NCBI RefSeq assembly: GCF_023336735.1
Contig: NZ_JAMBAQ010000001.1
Span: forward strand, 62,001 to 126,000
Reading direction: 5' to 3'
Source: Moraxella oculi
GTDB taxonomy: Bacteria > Pseudomonadota > Gammaproteobacteria > Pseudomonadales > Moraxellaceae
DNA: 64,000 bases
Part shown: positions 27,912-37,567 of the stretch, piece by piece
Position numbering within the stretch: the first letter of the stretch is position 1
How the letters are laid out: each line of letters starts with the position of its first letter
The notes under the pieces: model-generated
What the model was told of the DNA's origin: nothing
Database searches by the model: none
Seen by the model: the letters and a program-made list of their open reading frames with translations, nothing else
Made by a program: the position numbers and the translations under genes

Positions 27912-28571
27912 TTACCATCGAGCATTGCTGGCAGATAAGAGGTCGTCAGATCTTGTAATAAGATCAATCATGTCGCCATGTTTGATGGGTTTGAGTGGGG
28001 CATGAACCATCCAGTCGCCACCGTCTTTTTTTAGATGCCAGGCAATGAGTGCGTTGGTGTCTTCATTTAAAGAAGCCATCTCAAAATCATGCACTAATGC
28101 ACCTTCATTGTCTTTAAGTAAGCCCACGCCTTTATTGGCGAGAGCTAGGGGTTGCTTGTGTCGGTTGGCAATGATGATGAAAAGATGATGCACATCACGC
28201 CCAAGTTTGCCCAGGTGTAGGTGGATTTGTTCTTGGTTGATGAATCTGCTTTCAAGGTCAATCGCTCCAGACAGACCATCACCACCATGACGGACGCTGT
28301 CATCATTGGTTCGAATATTGCCATAATGGACAGCATCTAGGATTTTACCCGTCTGATTCATCAAGACGCAACCAACATCAATGTCCATGACGATGGGCTT
28401 TTTGCTCATTTTTGGTAGTTTGGACAGCCATTTTGCCAGTCCTTGTTTTGGCAAGGCGGTGTGGTCATATCGTATCGCAGGTGTGAGAATGTGACCTGAG
28501 ATACCAAGCTCTCTTAGGGTTTTTGGTTCAAAAAAAGTTTTTAGTGGCTGGTCTGTTACGGATTGGTCCAT
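27912..28571 (-). CDS. Orphan TerD-domain protein
   Basis: A 219-residue protein with one TerD-type beta-sandwich domain from about residue 60: VMDIDVGCVLMNQTGKI, SVRHGGDGLSG, the calcium-site-like acidic pattern, and the closing LNEDTNALIAWHLKKDGGDW that matches the STETAMIFGELYRHNGEW signature of TerD. The first 60 residues contain no recognised domain. TerD proteins bind calcium and normally occur in ter stress/phage-defence operons with terABCEF; none of these are here. No signal peptide is visible, so it is probably cytosolic. Function is unknown beyond the family. Confidence 0.75.
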   Translation of the reverse strand: MDQSVTDQPLKTFFEPKTLRELGISGHILTPAIRYDHTALPKQGLAKWLSKLPKMSKKPIVMDIDVGCVLMNQTGKILDAVHYGNIRTNDDSVRHGGDGLSGAIDLESRFINQEQIHLHLGKLGRDVHHLFIIIANRHKQPLALANKGVGLLKDNEGALVHDFEMASLNEDTNALIAWHLKKDGGDWMVHAPLKPIKHGDMIDLITRSDDLLSASNARW

Positions 28572-28765
28572 GATGATTTTCCTAAAAAATTTTTGTCATT
28601 GTAGCAAATTTTCATCAAAAAATCCTGATAATACACCCATTTCATCAACACTTCATACAACCTGTACAATCCGTTACGACAAAAAACAAAACCGCATGAT
28701 TAAGCCCATCGCTCATCATATGGGTTGCTTTTTGTGATTGTGCATTTGATGACAGACTGCTTGGA

Positions 28766-29350
28766 TTAATGTAGTTTTAATAAGTCTTCTTCTGACAGCC
28801 GCCATCGACCTTTTTTCTTAGAGCTGCTGCGACTGGATAGATGGGTATTGCCAAGCAATTTATACATTGAATGGCTAGAATGTGCATGGCAAATTGCACA
28901 TGCCAAGCCATCTGCCGCATCCGCTTGTGGGACGACATCAAGCGATAAAATCCGACAGACCATCGCAGATACCTGTTCTTTGTCGGCAGCACCATAACCA
29001 CAGACGGCTTGCTTGATCTGGCGTGCGGTGTATTCAGAGACGCTAAGATTGAGTGCTGTCAAGGCGGCAATTGCAGCACCACGAGCTTGACCTAATTTGA
29101 GTGCAGAGTCTGGATTGTTTGCCATGAACACCTGCTCAATTGCTGCGTGCATGGGAGCTTCGGTGTATTTTTGGTAGTGCTGAACAATGCGTGAGACACC
29201 AGAAAAAATCTGTGCGATGCGTGTTGGCATGTCCGTGCTGTCGGTGCGTATGGTTCCTGCATCTAGAAAGCTAAGTTTATCCGCATGCGTGATGATGATG
29301 CCGTAGCCTGTCATGCGTGAACCAGGGTCAATGCCTATGATGAGTGTCAT
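28766..29350 (-). CDS. ruvC: Holliday junction resolvase RuvC
   Basis: RuvC cuts Holliday junctions after RuvAB branch migration. The catalytic carboxylates are in place: D8 in IIGIDPG, E72 in IEQVF, and D144/D147 in ADAADG, matching E. coli D7, E66, D138 and D141. Length 194 includes a basic Ser/Lys-rich C-terminal tail of roughly 25 residues beyond the core. In many bacteria it is next to ruvA and ruvB; here ruvA is 32 kb away and ruvB is not in the window. Confidence 0.95.
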   Translation of the reverse strand: MTLIIGIDPGSRMTGYGIIITHADKLSFLDAGTIRTDSTDMPTRIAQIFSGVSRIVQHYQKYTEAPMHAAIEQVFMANNPDSALKLGQARGAAIAALTALNLSVSEYTARQIKQAVCGYGAADKEQVSAMVCRILSLDVVPQADAADGLACAICHAHSSHSMYKLLGNTHLSSRSSSKKKGRWRLSEEDLLKLH

Positions 29351-29484
29351 GTCTTAAAATACTGCCCAAAAAAAGTGAGTTTTATGCTTGAAAAACTTGT
29401 CAAATGCCCAAATTATTTGATAGTATAGCCTAATTTTGGGTGTTTTAACAATCTGCTGATTTTATTGATTGATAAGGAAAATTT

Positions 29485-30066
29485 ATGGGTGTGGTCGTTG
29501 GCATTGCTTTGGTTTGGTTCGTCATTGAAATGCTTCTTTGGTATTTGGTGGCGCAGTTTGTGAGTGGTTGGTGGGTGTTTTTCTGGTTCATCATCGCCGC
29601 TTTTATTGGTCTGATGCTCATCAAAAAAGCTGCAAACACACTAAACCCAATGGCACAGCAACTCAAACAGATGCAAAATGGTGTCATTCCAAATCCTGCC
29701 AATCATCCCGCAGAAGCAACGGTTGCGCGGTCGGTAGCGATGGGCGTTGCAGGCATTTTATTTTTATTACCGGGTTTGCTGTCCGATGTTGGTGGGTTGA
29801 TCTTGTTATTGCCATTTGTACAAAGAAAGCTTACTACTACTGCTAAAAATTATGCCCTAAAAAATCAAGATAAAGTCCTGCAAATGATGTCGCAACAGAT
29901 GGGTGGAAAAAGTCCGTTCGGCATGGGTGGTGGCATCAATCCTAACAGTCCATTCGGTCAAGGCGGTCCTTTTGGGTATGGTGGTTTTGGTGGTGCGACT
30001 GTTGATGGTGAGGCGAGAACTGTCCAAAAAGAAGCTAAGCGTTTAAAATCCGCCAATGAAGAATGA
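29485..30066 (+). CDS. fxsA: FxsA family membrane protein
   Basis: A small inner-membrane protein of 193 residues with about three hydrophobic helices in the first 115 residues. The pattern FVIEMLLWYLVAQFVSGW, GLMLIKKAANTLNP and GILFLLPGLLSDVGGLILLLP is diagnostic of FxsA, which in E. coli relieves exclusion of phage T7 by F plasmid when overproduced. The C-terminus is Gly/Phe/Pro-rich (SPFGMGGG, GPFGYGGFGG), a low-complexity cytosolic tail. It diverges from ruvC and has a strong terminator. Confidence 0.9.
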   Translation: MGVVVGIALVWFVIEMLLWYLVAQFVSGWWVFFWFIIAAFIGLMLIKKAANTLNPMAQQLKQMQNGVIPNPANHPAEATVARSVAMGVAGILFLLPGLLSDVGGLILLLPFVQRKLTTTAKNYALKNQDKVLQMMSQQMGGKSPFGMGGGINPNSPFGQGGPFGYGGFGGATVDGEARTVQKEAKRLKSANEE

Positions 30067-30109
30067 TAAAACCAGCCTTTGGTGTATTTAATATCTAAAA
30101 ATAATATCT

Positions 30110-30139
30110 AAAAAATCCGCTTTTTTTGGCGGATTTTTT
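30110..30139. terminator. Bidirectional terminator between fxsA and the CysB-type gene
   Basis: A perfect 11-bp stem (30110-30120 with 30129-30139) is flanked by A6 and T6 tracts, so it can work in both directions for the convergent genes. Confidence 0.9.
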
Positions 30140-30146
30140 GATGGTT

Positions 30147-31088
30147 TTAGTTGGCAAATTGCTCTTGACACAGTTTGATGAATTCATGCCCAAATTTACG
30201 AACTTCACTATCATCACGCACTGCAATCCAGCTTGTAAATCGTCCAAAATAGGTGATGGGAATGGCGACCAAATCTGTATAGTGCTTAGGTTCGTATGCC
30301 ATTTCGGCGATGATGCCAACACCCAATCCTGATGAGACATAAGTACTGATCACATCAGCATCAAGTGCGGCCAGCACGATTTCTGGGGTGAGACCTTCTT
30401 TGGCGAATACTTGATCTATCATGCCCCGTCCTGTGAAACCTCCATGATATGTGATGAGAGGATAGCTTGCCAAGGTTGGCAAATCAACACCGTCCAGCAC
30501 GCCAGCAAAAATCGCCAATTCATGATTTTTTGGAACGATGACGACATGCGACCAGTCGTAGTAGCGATGACAGCGTAACACATCATTGTTAAGTAGGGAT
30601 TCGGTGGCAATGCCGATATTTGCTTGACCACGAATCACCATTTGTGCGATGGTTTCTGGGTCGGCTTGTTGTAGTACCAGATTCACCTTGCAGAATTTTT
30701 CTCGAAATGCTTTGACGATGCTGGGCAAGACATATCGTGCTTGGGTGTGCGTGGTGGCGACTGTCAGCGTACCTTCTGAGGCGTTATTAAAATCTAAGCT
30801 CAAATTTTCAATGCTACGGATTTCTGCAAAAATCGCTTCAATGTGTGGCAACAATGCTTTACCAATGGGAGTAAGTCCTGTCAGGCGTTTACCTTGACGA
30901 GTAAACACATCAGCTTTAAGTTGACTTTCAAGGGCGTGAATTTGTTTGGATAGACTTGATTGGCTGGTGTGTAATAAAGTCGCTGCTTGGCTAAGGTTGT
31001 AGCCATTAACAATGGTGTGCCATACGGTTTCAAGTTGTTTGAGCTGAATTTGTAGGTGTCTTTGATTGATGACGATGTCTATTGCCAT
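30147..31088 (-). CDS. cysB: CysB-type LysR transcriptional regulator
   Basis: A 313-residue LysR regulator whose helix-turn-helix (LSQAATLLHTSQSSLSKQIHALE) and effector domain start (LTVATTHTQARYVLP) closely follow CysB/Cbl, the N-acetylserine-responsive activators of sulfate assimilation. The TTHTQARY segment forms part of the effector pocket in CysB. The frame extends to 31157, but MAIDIVINQRHLQIQ at 31088 gives normal length. No cysteine-biosynthesis gene is adjacent, so targets lie elsewhere. It could instead be Cbl-like; the two cannot be separated without alignment. Confidence 0.85.
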   Translation of the reverse strand: MAIDIVINQRHLQIQLKQLETVWHTIVNGYNLSQAATLLHTSQSSLSKQIHALESQLKADVFTRQGKRLTGLTPIGKALLPHIEAIFAEIRSIENLSLDFNNASEGTLTVATTHTQARYVLPSIVKAFREKFCKVNLVLQQADPETIAQMVIRGQANIGIATESLLNNDVLRCHRYYDWSHVVIVPKNHELAIFAGVLDGVDLPTLASYPLITYHGGFTGRGMIDQVFAKEGLTPEIVLAALDADVISTYVSSGLGVGIIAEMAYEPKHYTDLVAIPITYFGRFTSWIAVRDDSEVRKFGHEFIKLCQEQFAN

Positions 31089-31382
31089 AAAAAGTCCAAA
31101 TGGTTCTTGGGTAATATCCCTAGTGATTGATAATGTGTCAACTAATAAGATGACCATGCCATTTGCGTGGTTACTGGGTCATTATACAGAGTGAGTGTGG
31201 AAAAAATAACCAGCAAAAACAGCAAAAGTATATGCCATATTTGCATATTGTAGCAGAACTTTCATGACGCTTATGACCAAATGGGATAAAAATTTCACCA
31301 TGATGTGCGAATATTTTTGCAAAAAAAGCGATTTTGTTCTAATATTGTGTGTTTATTTGGATTTTTGTCATTTTGGATTGTT
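31089..31382. promoter_or_regulatory. Divergent gap, cysB / ampG
   Basis: About 294 bp between divergent genes. It is A+T-rich, no consensus promoter stands out, and I see no small gene. Confidence 0.3.
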
Positions 31383-33206
31383 ATGGCGAATATAACTCAC
31401 CCATCGTCTTGGTCAAAAGACACTTATTTTAGTAAAAACACTCTTGTCATGCTCATGCTTGGCTTTTCGGCAGGCTTGCCGTATTTTTTGGTATTCTCAA
31501 CGCTGAGTATTTGGCTTAGAGAAGCTCAGATTGACAAAAGCACGATAACGATGTTCACATGGGCAGGTCTTGCATACTCGTTTAAATTTCTTTGGGCGCC
31601 TTTAGTAGACAGCTTATCCATTCCTTTCTTCAAAGAATATCTTGGTAAAAGACGCAGTTGGCTTTTGTTCATGCAGTGTTGCATCATTTTGGCGATTGTG
31701 CTAATGGCTTTTACCAGTCCTAATGCAAGTCAAATCAGCTCGCTAGAAATGATGGCGTTATTCACGGTGTTGTTGGCGTTTTCATCGGCATCTCAGGATA
31801 TTGTGATAGATGCCTATCGCATTGAGATTGTGCCGAAGTCAATGCAGACGACTTTCTCGGCACTGTATGTGTTTGGCTATCGATTGGGACTGATTATCTC
31901 TGGAGCTGGTGCGTTATATTTGGCGACTTATTTTGGTTCGTCAGAGACGCTTTATCAGTACGGTGCATGGAAAAATACCTATTTGGTCATGGCGTTGGTG
32001 ATGGGTGTGGGGGTATTGACAACCTTGGTTGCGACTGAGCCAAATAGTGAGATACTCACACCAAAAAAACAATCTTTTAATGATAAAATCATGGGTATTT
32101 ATGCGGCATTGGCACTCATTCCGATGGCGGCATACGGCATTTGGTATTTGCTTCATCAAATATCAGAACGCATTTTGCAGATGCAAGACAGCCCATTTGT
32201 CATCACTCAAACAGTGGCAAATATCGCCATGACTTATGGCATGGTGATGCTCGTACCTGCACCTTTATTCTTGATTTTTTTATTGGTTAATCAGCCAAAA
32301 ATTAAGCAGAATGTCGTCATGAAACATGAAGATTTGCAAGCAATACGCCAAGAGGGCAGAGACAATCTGCGTCTGATGCTGGTATTTTTGTTATCTGTGC
32401 TTGCTTTTATTTTTGCGTTTCGTTTCATTGGTGGTGTATTGATTGGTGATGCTAAGCATACCAATCTGGTAGGATTCTTGCTTGAAAGCGGGCGTTTTAT
32501 TGGCAGTGCATTGGTGGCGACATTGGTGGCTGCTCTGTTGGTTCGGCTGGGTCTGATAAAAAAGCAAGTGGCCATGCGAAATTGGGTTGAGCCCATCTTA
32601 GATTTTTTTAAGACTTATGGTAAAAAAGCAGTGCTCATCTTGATGTTGATCGGTGTCTATCGCATCTCTGACATTGTGGCAGGTAATATTGCCAATATCT
32701 TTTATCAAGATTTGGGCTTTACCAAGGTGCAAATCGCTGACGCTAGTAAGCTGGTCGGTTTGACGATGAGTATTTTGGGTGGGTTTTTGGGCGGTTTTAT
32801 TGCTCAAAAAATGCGCATCATCGTTGCGATGATGGTTGGTGCGGTCCTGGCAGCTGCGACGAACTTACTGTTTGTCTTATTATTTAATCATCCAACGACA
32901 GGCATGCTATACATGGCGGTCATCGCTGACAATTTGGCAAGCGGCATGGCAAGTGCGGTATTTGTGGCATTTTTATCAGTGCTGACTTCCATTCGTTTTA
33001 CGGCGGTGCAGTACGCATTGTTCTCATCACTGATGACGCTATCTCCTAAAATTTTAGGAGGGTATTCAGGCAGTATTGTTGAAGCGACAAATTATCCGAC
33101 ATTCTTTATCATTACTTTTTTGTTAGGGCTACCTGTGCTGTTCTTGGTGTATTTGGTAGGTAAGCATATTGACTTGGGTGATGGCAGATTTGTTGTCAAA
33201 AACTAA
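31383..33206 (+). CDS. ampG: AmpG-family muropeptide transporter
   Basis: A major-facilitator permease of about 607 residues with 12 or more hydrophobic helices that imports anhydro-muropeptides for cell-wall recycling. Diagnostic features are the N-terminal LMLGFSAGLPYFLVFSTLSIWLREA, GLAYSFKFLWAPLVD, RSWLLFMQ and ASQDIVIDAYRIE. It is longer than E. coli AmpG (491) because of extended loops around residues 220-330. The frame extends to a GTG at 31305; the ATG at 31383 is preferred. prmC begins 16 bases after its stop, so the two may be co-transcribed. Confidence 0.9.
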   Translation: MANITHPSSWSKDTYFSKNTLVMLMLGFSAGLPYFLVFSTLSIWLREAQIDKSTITMFTWAGLAYSFKFLWAPLVDSLSIPFFKEYLGKRRSWLLFMQCCIILAIVLMAFTSPNASQISSLEMMALFTVLLAFSSASQDIVIDAYRIEIVPKSMQTTFSALYVFGYRLGLIISGAGALYLATYFGSSETLYQYGAWKNTYLVMALVMGVGVLTTLVATEPNSEILTPKKQSFNDKIMGIYAALALIPMAAYGIWYLLHQISERILQMQDSPFVITQTVANIAMTYGMVMLVPAPLFLIFLLVNQPKIKQNVVMKHEDLQAIRQEGRDNLRLMLVFLLSVLAFIFAFRFIGGVLIGDAKHTNLVGFLLESGRFIGSALVATLVAALLVRLGLIKKQVAMRNWVEPILDFFKTYGKKAVLILMLIGVYRISDIVAGNIANIFYQDLGFTKVQIADASKLVGLTMSILGGFLGGFIAQKMRIIVAMMVGAVLAAATNLLFVLLFNHPTTGMLYMAVIADNLASGMASAVFVAFLSVLTSIRFTAVQYALFSSLMTLSPKILGGYSGSIVEATNYPTFFIITFLLGLPVLFLVYLVGKHIDLGDGRFVVKN

Positions 33207-33222
33207 CAGCTTGGGTGGCAGT

Positions 33223-34044
33223 ATGACCATTGTTGATATCAAAAAAGCACATCGACAAAGTGATTTACCACGCCACTGGTGGCAAGGCTGGCTGTGTTTT
33301 GTGCTGGATCAATCTGTCAGCTTTTTGATGACGCATGAGGATTATGTGCTAACGCCAGTGGAGCTGATGCGTTTTAATGCAGGTATTGACAAGATGAAAG
33401 ATGGCGTGCCACTTGCTTATCTGACAAGCGAGCAGGAGTTTTTTGGTCGAGTATTTACAGTCAATGAACACACGCTCATTCCAAGGCCAGATACAGAAAG
33501 ATTGGTTGAGGTGGTACTTGACTGGGTGAGAGAGGGGTCAATGGTATCAGGCAAGATACTGGACTTAGGCACAGGCTCAGGGTGTGTCGCCATCACGCTT
33601 GCTAAAGAGCTGCCCAAATGGTCGGTGCTGGCGGTGGATTTTTCTGCAGATGCACTGAGCGTTGCCATGAATAATGCCAAAAAATTAACTGCAGATAATT
33701 GTGCATTTGTGCAATCTGACTGGTACCAAAACATCCATCATACTTTTGACATCATCGTTTCAAACCCGCCTTATATCGCTGATGATGATGAACATTTGGC
33801 AGGATTAACGGCAGAGCCAATCATGGCATTGGTTGCAGATGATGGTGGACTGGCAGACATTCGTCGCATCATTCATGGGGCGAAAAAATACCTTAATAAA
33901 CAAGGTCTGCTAATCATTGAACACGGGCATGATCAGCGTCAAAGTGTGCAGGCAATATTTGAACAATGTGGCTACCAAGCCATCATGACCATGCAAGATT
34001 ATGGCGGTAATGACCGCTTGACGATGGGGGTGTGTGATGACTGA
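33223..34044 (+). CDS. prmC: Peptide chain release factor N5-glutamine methyltransferase
   Basis: PrmC methylates the Gln of the GGQ motif in release factors 1 and 2. The N-terminal helical domain is followed by VKILDLGTGSGCVAI-type SAM motif (GKILDLGTGSGCVAI) and the substrate-binding NPPY at residues 181-184. The last third carries IIEHGHDQ and the GNDRLTMG-type end. The ATG at 33223 has a GGGTGG upstream and gives 273 residues, normal for the family; an earlier start at 33169 lies inside ampG. It overlaps moeB by 8 bases. Confidence 0.93.
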   Translation: MTIVDIKKAHRQSDLPRHWWQGWLCFVLDQSVSFLMTHEDYVLTPVELMRFNAGIDKMKDGVPLAYLTSEQEFFGRVFTVNEHTLIPRPDTERLVEVVLDWVREGSMVSGKILDLGTGSGCVAITLAKELPKWSVLAVDFSADALSVAMNNAKKLTADNCAFVQSDWYQNIHHTFDIIVSNPPYIADDDEHLAGLTAEPIMALVADDGGLADIRRIIHGAKKYLNKQGLLIIEHGHDQRQSVQAIFEQCGYQAIMTMQDYGGNDRLTMGVCDD

Positions 34045-34813
34045 CTTGCTAAGCGATGCTGAAGTTTTGCGGTACTCTCGGCAGATTTTGCTTGATGATT
34101 GGGACATTGATGCTCAGTTGAATCTAAAAAAAAGCAGCGTGCTCATCGTTGGCATGGGAGGGCTTGGTTGTCCTGTTTCGCAGGTTTTGGTGCGTGCAGG
34201 CATAGGCATTCTTCATTTGGTGGATTTTGATGTGGTTGATGAAAGTAATTTGCAACGCCAAACGCTTTTTACGGCTGATGATGTTGGACAATCAAAGGCA
34301 AAAGTTGCTTGTCAAAGATTGCGTCAACATAATCCATTCACTCAAATCCAGCACACAGAGGTGAAATTGACGCAGGATAATGTGGCAGCCATCATCACAC
34401 AACTCTCACCAGATCTTGTGATTGACTGTACAGACAATTTTGCAATTCGTGATCTGCTGAATCAAACATGTCGTGCCGCAAGCAAGCCGCTGCTGTCCAA
34501 TTCTGCGATTGGCGAAGTGGGGCAGATTGCTTTATTCACGACCGAAACAGGGTGTTATCATTGCTTGTTTGGTGCAGAAGCAGGCGATGAGATGACCTGT
34601 GCCAGCTCTGGGGTGCTTGCCAGTACGGTATCAATCATCGGCTCAATGACTGCACAAGTGGCATTGGATTTTCTGGGTCGCCATCATCATTCGATTGCCA
34701 ATGAATTATTGTTATGGCAAGGTCGGACGATGAGTTTAAGGAAAGTCAAATTCAGTCAAAACCCAGATTGTCCAGTCTGCCAAAGACCAATCATTTCTCA
34801 CTCTAAAATATGA
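34037..34813 (+). CDS. moeB: Molybdopterin-synthase/thiamine adenylyltransferase, MoeB/ThiF family
   Basis: An E1-like enzyme that adenylates the C-terminal Gly of MoaD or ThiS. It has LIVGMGGLGCPVSQVL (ATP binding), the R/N/R/K adenylation residues (NLQRQTLF, GQSKAKVA), DCTDNFAIRDLLN and the zinc-ligand cysteine pairs CYHC and CPVC. At 258 residues it lacks the rhodanese domain of longer homologues. The ATG at 34037 overlaps prmC; a GTG lies one codon earlier. No moa or thiS gene is adjacent, so MoeB versus ThiF cannot be decided; thiE is 18 kb away. Confidence 0.85.
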   Translation: MTDLLSDAEVLRYSRQILLDDWDIDAQLNLKKSSVLIVGMGGLGCPVSQVLVRAGIGILHLVDFDVVDESNLQRQTLFTADDVGQSKAKVACQRLRQHNPFTQIQHTEVKLTQDNVAAIITQLSPDLVIDCTDNFAIRDLLNQTCRAASKPLLSNSAIGEVGQIALFTTETGCYHCLFGAEAGDEMTCASSGVLASTVSIIGSMTAQVALDFLGRHHHSIANELLLWQGRTMSLRKVKFSQNPDCPVCQRPIISHSKI

Positions 34814-34828
34814 TTAAAAGTGATCAGT

Positions 34829-36127
34829 ATGTTTAAAAAATCTCCATTATCTGTTGCAAAAAAATCCATCAGTACAGGGTTGAATGTATTAGGACGCCTT
34901 CAAAGGACTGCCAGTGTTGCAGGACTGTCTGCATTGAGAGTTGCCACAGGCGAGCAGATGAATGCTCATTTATTAAAAGAGTCGTTTGAACAAATGGGGG
35001 TTACTTATATCAAGTTGGGGCAGTTCATTGCCAGCACGCCGTCCATTTTTCCCAAAGACTATGTTTTGGCTTTTCAAGATTGTCTTGATGCCACCACGCC
35101 CATACCTTTTAATGAAATCTTGACGGTTTTGCGTGAAGAATTCGCCACAAAGCTTGGTGATGATCGAGGTCTTGGGGATATTTTTGAACACATTGACCCA
35201 AAGCCTTTGGCATCGGCAAGCATCGCTCAGGTGCATCGAGCAACGCTTGTCGGCGGTTGTCAAGTGGCATTAAAAGTACAAAAGCCCAATGTGGGTACTG
35301 TCATTCATACTGATTTGAGTGTTTTGCATGGTGGATTTTGGTTGATTGAAAAACTCATGCCTTCTATGAAAGCTGCCAATCTTGCACCGATTTTAGATGA
35401 GATTCGTTCTAGAATGCTGATGGAGACGGATTTTGTGGCGGAAAGTCGCCATATTGAACGATTCTCCAACTTCCTAAAACAGACAGGCAATACCCAAATT
35501 CTCGCCCCTGTGGTTCATCACGACTTGACAACCAAACGAGTATTAACGATGGATCTTTTGATTGGCAAATCTTTGGTTGATGAGACTTTGGATCTTGCCA
35601 GTGATGATGATAAAGCACGCCAAGCAATGACCGATGTGTTGGACACTTGGTTTTTATCACTCATGATGATGGGGGAATTTCACGCTGATTTACATGCAGG
35701 CAATCTGATGATGCTTGATGATGGACGAATTGCATTTTTAGATTTTGGATTGGTTGGGCGTATTGACACCGACAGCCTGCAGGCGTGCTTTTCTTTGGTA
35801 CAAAGCTTGCAGATGAATGATCATCAAGGCATGGCAAGGGCAATGGTGTTGATTGGTATGACGCATGACCAAGTGAATGTTGAGCGACTTGGCGAGGATT
35901 TGGGTCGCATGTTTGGTGAGATGGACAAGGGCAATCAGCCTGAAAATCTCAATGCAATGATGCTTGAATTGGCCGATGTGGGCAAACGGCATGGCATTCA
36001 TTTCCCAAGAGATTTTGCACTGTTGTTAAAACAACTGTTGTATTTTGATCGATTCATGGTAACCCTTGCACCTCAGATGGAGCTGTTTGAGGGCGAGCGA
36101 TTAAAAATGATGAATGGCAATGACTAA
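34829..36127 (+). CDS. AarF/UbiB/ABC1 atypical kinase family protein
   Basis: A 432-residue member of the ABC1/ADCK/UbiB family. Hallmarks present are the KxGQ motif (IKLGQFIASTP), the A-rich loop (PLASASIAQVH), the VALKVQKP lysine, HADLHAGNLM catalytic loop and FLDFGLVG. Unlike canonical UbiB (about 540 residues) it has no strong C-terminal transmembrane helices, so it may be an AarF paralogue and not the ubiquinone factor itself. It follows moeB by 15 bases, so prmC, moeB and this gene appear to be one operon. Start: ATG 34829; a GTG at 34820 is an alternative. Confidence 0.83.
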   Translation: MFKKSPLSVAKKSISTGLNVLGRLQRTASVAGLSALRVATGEQMNAHLLKESFEQMGVTYIKLGQFIASTPSIFPKDYVLAFQDCLDATTPIPFNEILTVLREEFATKLGDDRGLGDIFEHIDPKPLASASIAQVHRATLVGGCQVALKVQKPNVGTVIHTDLSVLHGGFWLIEKLMPSMKAANLAPILDEIRSRMLMETDFVAESRHIERFSNFLKQTGNTQILAPVVHHDLTTKRVLTMDLLIGKSLVDETLDLASDDDKARQAMTDVLDTWFLSLMMMGEFHADLHAGNLMMLDDGRIAFLDFGLVGRIDTDSLQACFSLVQSLQMNDHQGMARAMVLIGMTHDQVNVERLGEDLGRMFGEMDKGNQPENLNAMMLELADVGKRHGIHFPRDFALLLKQLLYFDRFMVTLAPQMELFEGERLKMMNGND

Positions 36128-36307
36128 TGTTGGATGGTGCGTTTTAGTCTTGATGTGTTTGATAAAAATCATCAATGTTTGTTTGCCCCATGTGTGTTGG
36201 CGAGTGTAAAAGCCGCCATATTTTTAGGTGATTTGCCATATTTTGATAAAAATCATGCTATCATTAGCAACCTTCTTGATGATTGATAAGGCACATGAGA
36301 GTACTGT

Positions 36308-37417
36308 ATGAATGAGTATGACCCCCAGCAGTTGGATACTTTAAAAATCACCGACTTGCGTAGCAAGATTGACCACATTGATGAGCAGATTCAACACTTG
36401 ATCAATCAGCGAGCAAGCATCGCCCAAAAAGTTGCCATTACCAAAAAACACCATGAGACACACCCCATTTTTTATCGCCCAGAACGAGAAGCTCAAGTAT
36501 TGCAGGCTGTGATGGAGCGAAATAGTGGTCCATTAAGTGGGGAGAAGATGGCTCGTCTGTTTCGTGAAATCATGTCAGTCTGTTTGGAATTGGAAGCCCC
36601 CCAAAGGGTTGCTTATCTTGGACCTGCTGGCACTTTTACCCACGCTGCCGCTCTGAAACATTTTGGTAAGGCGGCGACCGTGGCACCTTTGGTAACGATT
36701 GCCGATGTGTTTCGTGAAGTGGAGAGTGGTGCGGTGATGTATGGCGTTGTGCCTGTGGAAAATTCAAGCGAAGGCGTGGTCAATCACACCTTAGACGGAT
36801 TTTTGTCTTCTGATTTAAAAATCATTGGCGAAGTGGAATTGCCCATTCATCATCAATTCTTGGTGGATAAACACACCAAAGTCGGAGCAATCTCCAAAAT
36901 TTACGCCCATCAACAAGCCCTAGCTCAATGCCGTCAATGGCTAGATACCCATTATGCCAATATAGAGCGAGTGGCGGTATCTAGTAACGGCGAAGCGGCA
37001 CGGCGTATCAAGAGCGAATGGCATAGTGCCGCCATTGCAGGCGATGTGGCAGCCGCTGAATATGATTTGCATAAGCTACACGAAAACATTGAAGACGACC
37101 CAAGTAATACCACACGATTTTTAATTATTGGTCGTGAAAGCGTCGCCCCAAGCGGTCAAGACAAAACATCAATCTTAGTATCTGCCAAAGACAAAGCAGG
37201 GGCATTGATTGATATTTTACAGCCCCTTGCCAAACACAATGTATCTATGACCAGCATTGAGACACGCCCCGAGCGTCAAACTAAATGGGCGTATGTATTT
37301 TTTATTGATATGGTGGGGCATATCACTGATGAGAATGTCAAAAAAGCCATTGACGACATTAGCAATATCGCCAAACATGTGCGAGTATTGGGGTCATATC
37401 CAAAAGCGGTGATTTGA
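36308..37417 (+). CDS. pheA: Bifunctional chorismate mutase/prephenate dehydratase
   Basis: PheA makes phenylpyruvate from chorismate. In order: AroQ-type chorismate mutase (about 10-95, DLRSKIDHIDEQIQHLINQRASIAQ), prephenate dehydratase (about 98-275, YLGPAGTFTHAA, VVPVENSSEGVVN, NTTRFLIIG) and an ACT domain for phenylalanine feedback (GALIDILQPLAKHNVSMTSIETRP). Length 369 matches the gammaproteobacterial P-protein. tyrA follows after 150 bases and aroA further on, so this is an aromatic cluster. Confidence 0.95.
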   Translation: MNEYDPQQLDTLKITDLRSKIDHIDEQIQHLINQRASIAQKVAITKKHHETHPIFYRPEREAQVLQAVMERNSGPLSGEKMARLFREIMSVCLELEAPQRVAYLGPAGTFTHAAALKHFGKAATVAPLVTIADVFREVESGAVMYGVVPVENSSEGVVNHTLDGFLSSDLKIIGEVELPIHHQFLVDKHTKVGAISKIYAHQQALAQCRQWLDTHYANIERVAVSSNGEAARRIKSEWHSAAIAGDVAAAEYDLHKLHENIEDDPSNTTRFLIIGRESVAPSGQDKTSILVSAKDKAGALIDILQPLAKHNVSMTSIETRPERQTKWAYVFFIDMVGHITDENVKKAIDDISNIAKHVRVLGSYPKAVI

Positions 37418-37567
37418 TATTTGAATTTAAAGTTTTGGTGTTAAAAAAATGAAAACCGAAACTTTAACCATTAATGAACACGGATAAGCAACTTTTCCTG
37501 CGTGGTTTTTTTAAAAACTTGGGGTAAATTTGCAAAGATGTTTAACCTTAAATAAGCATAAAATAAA

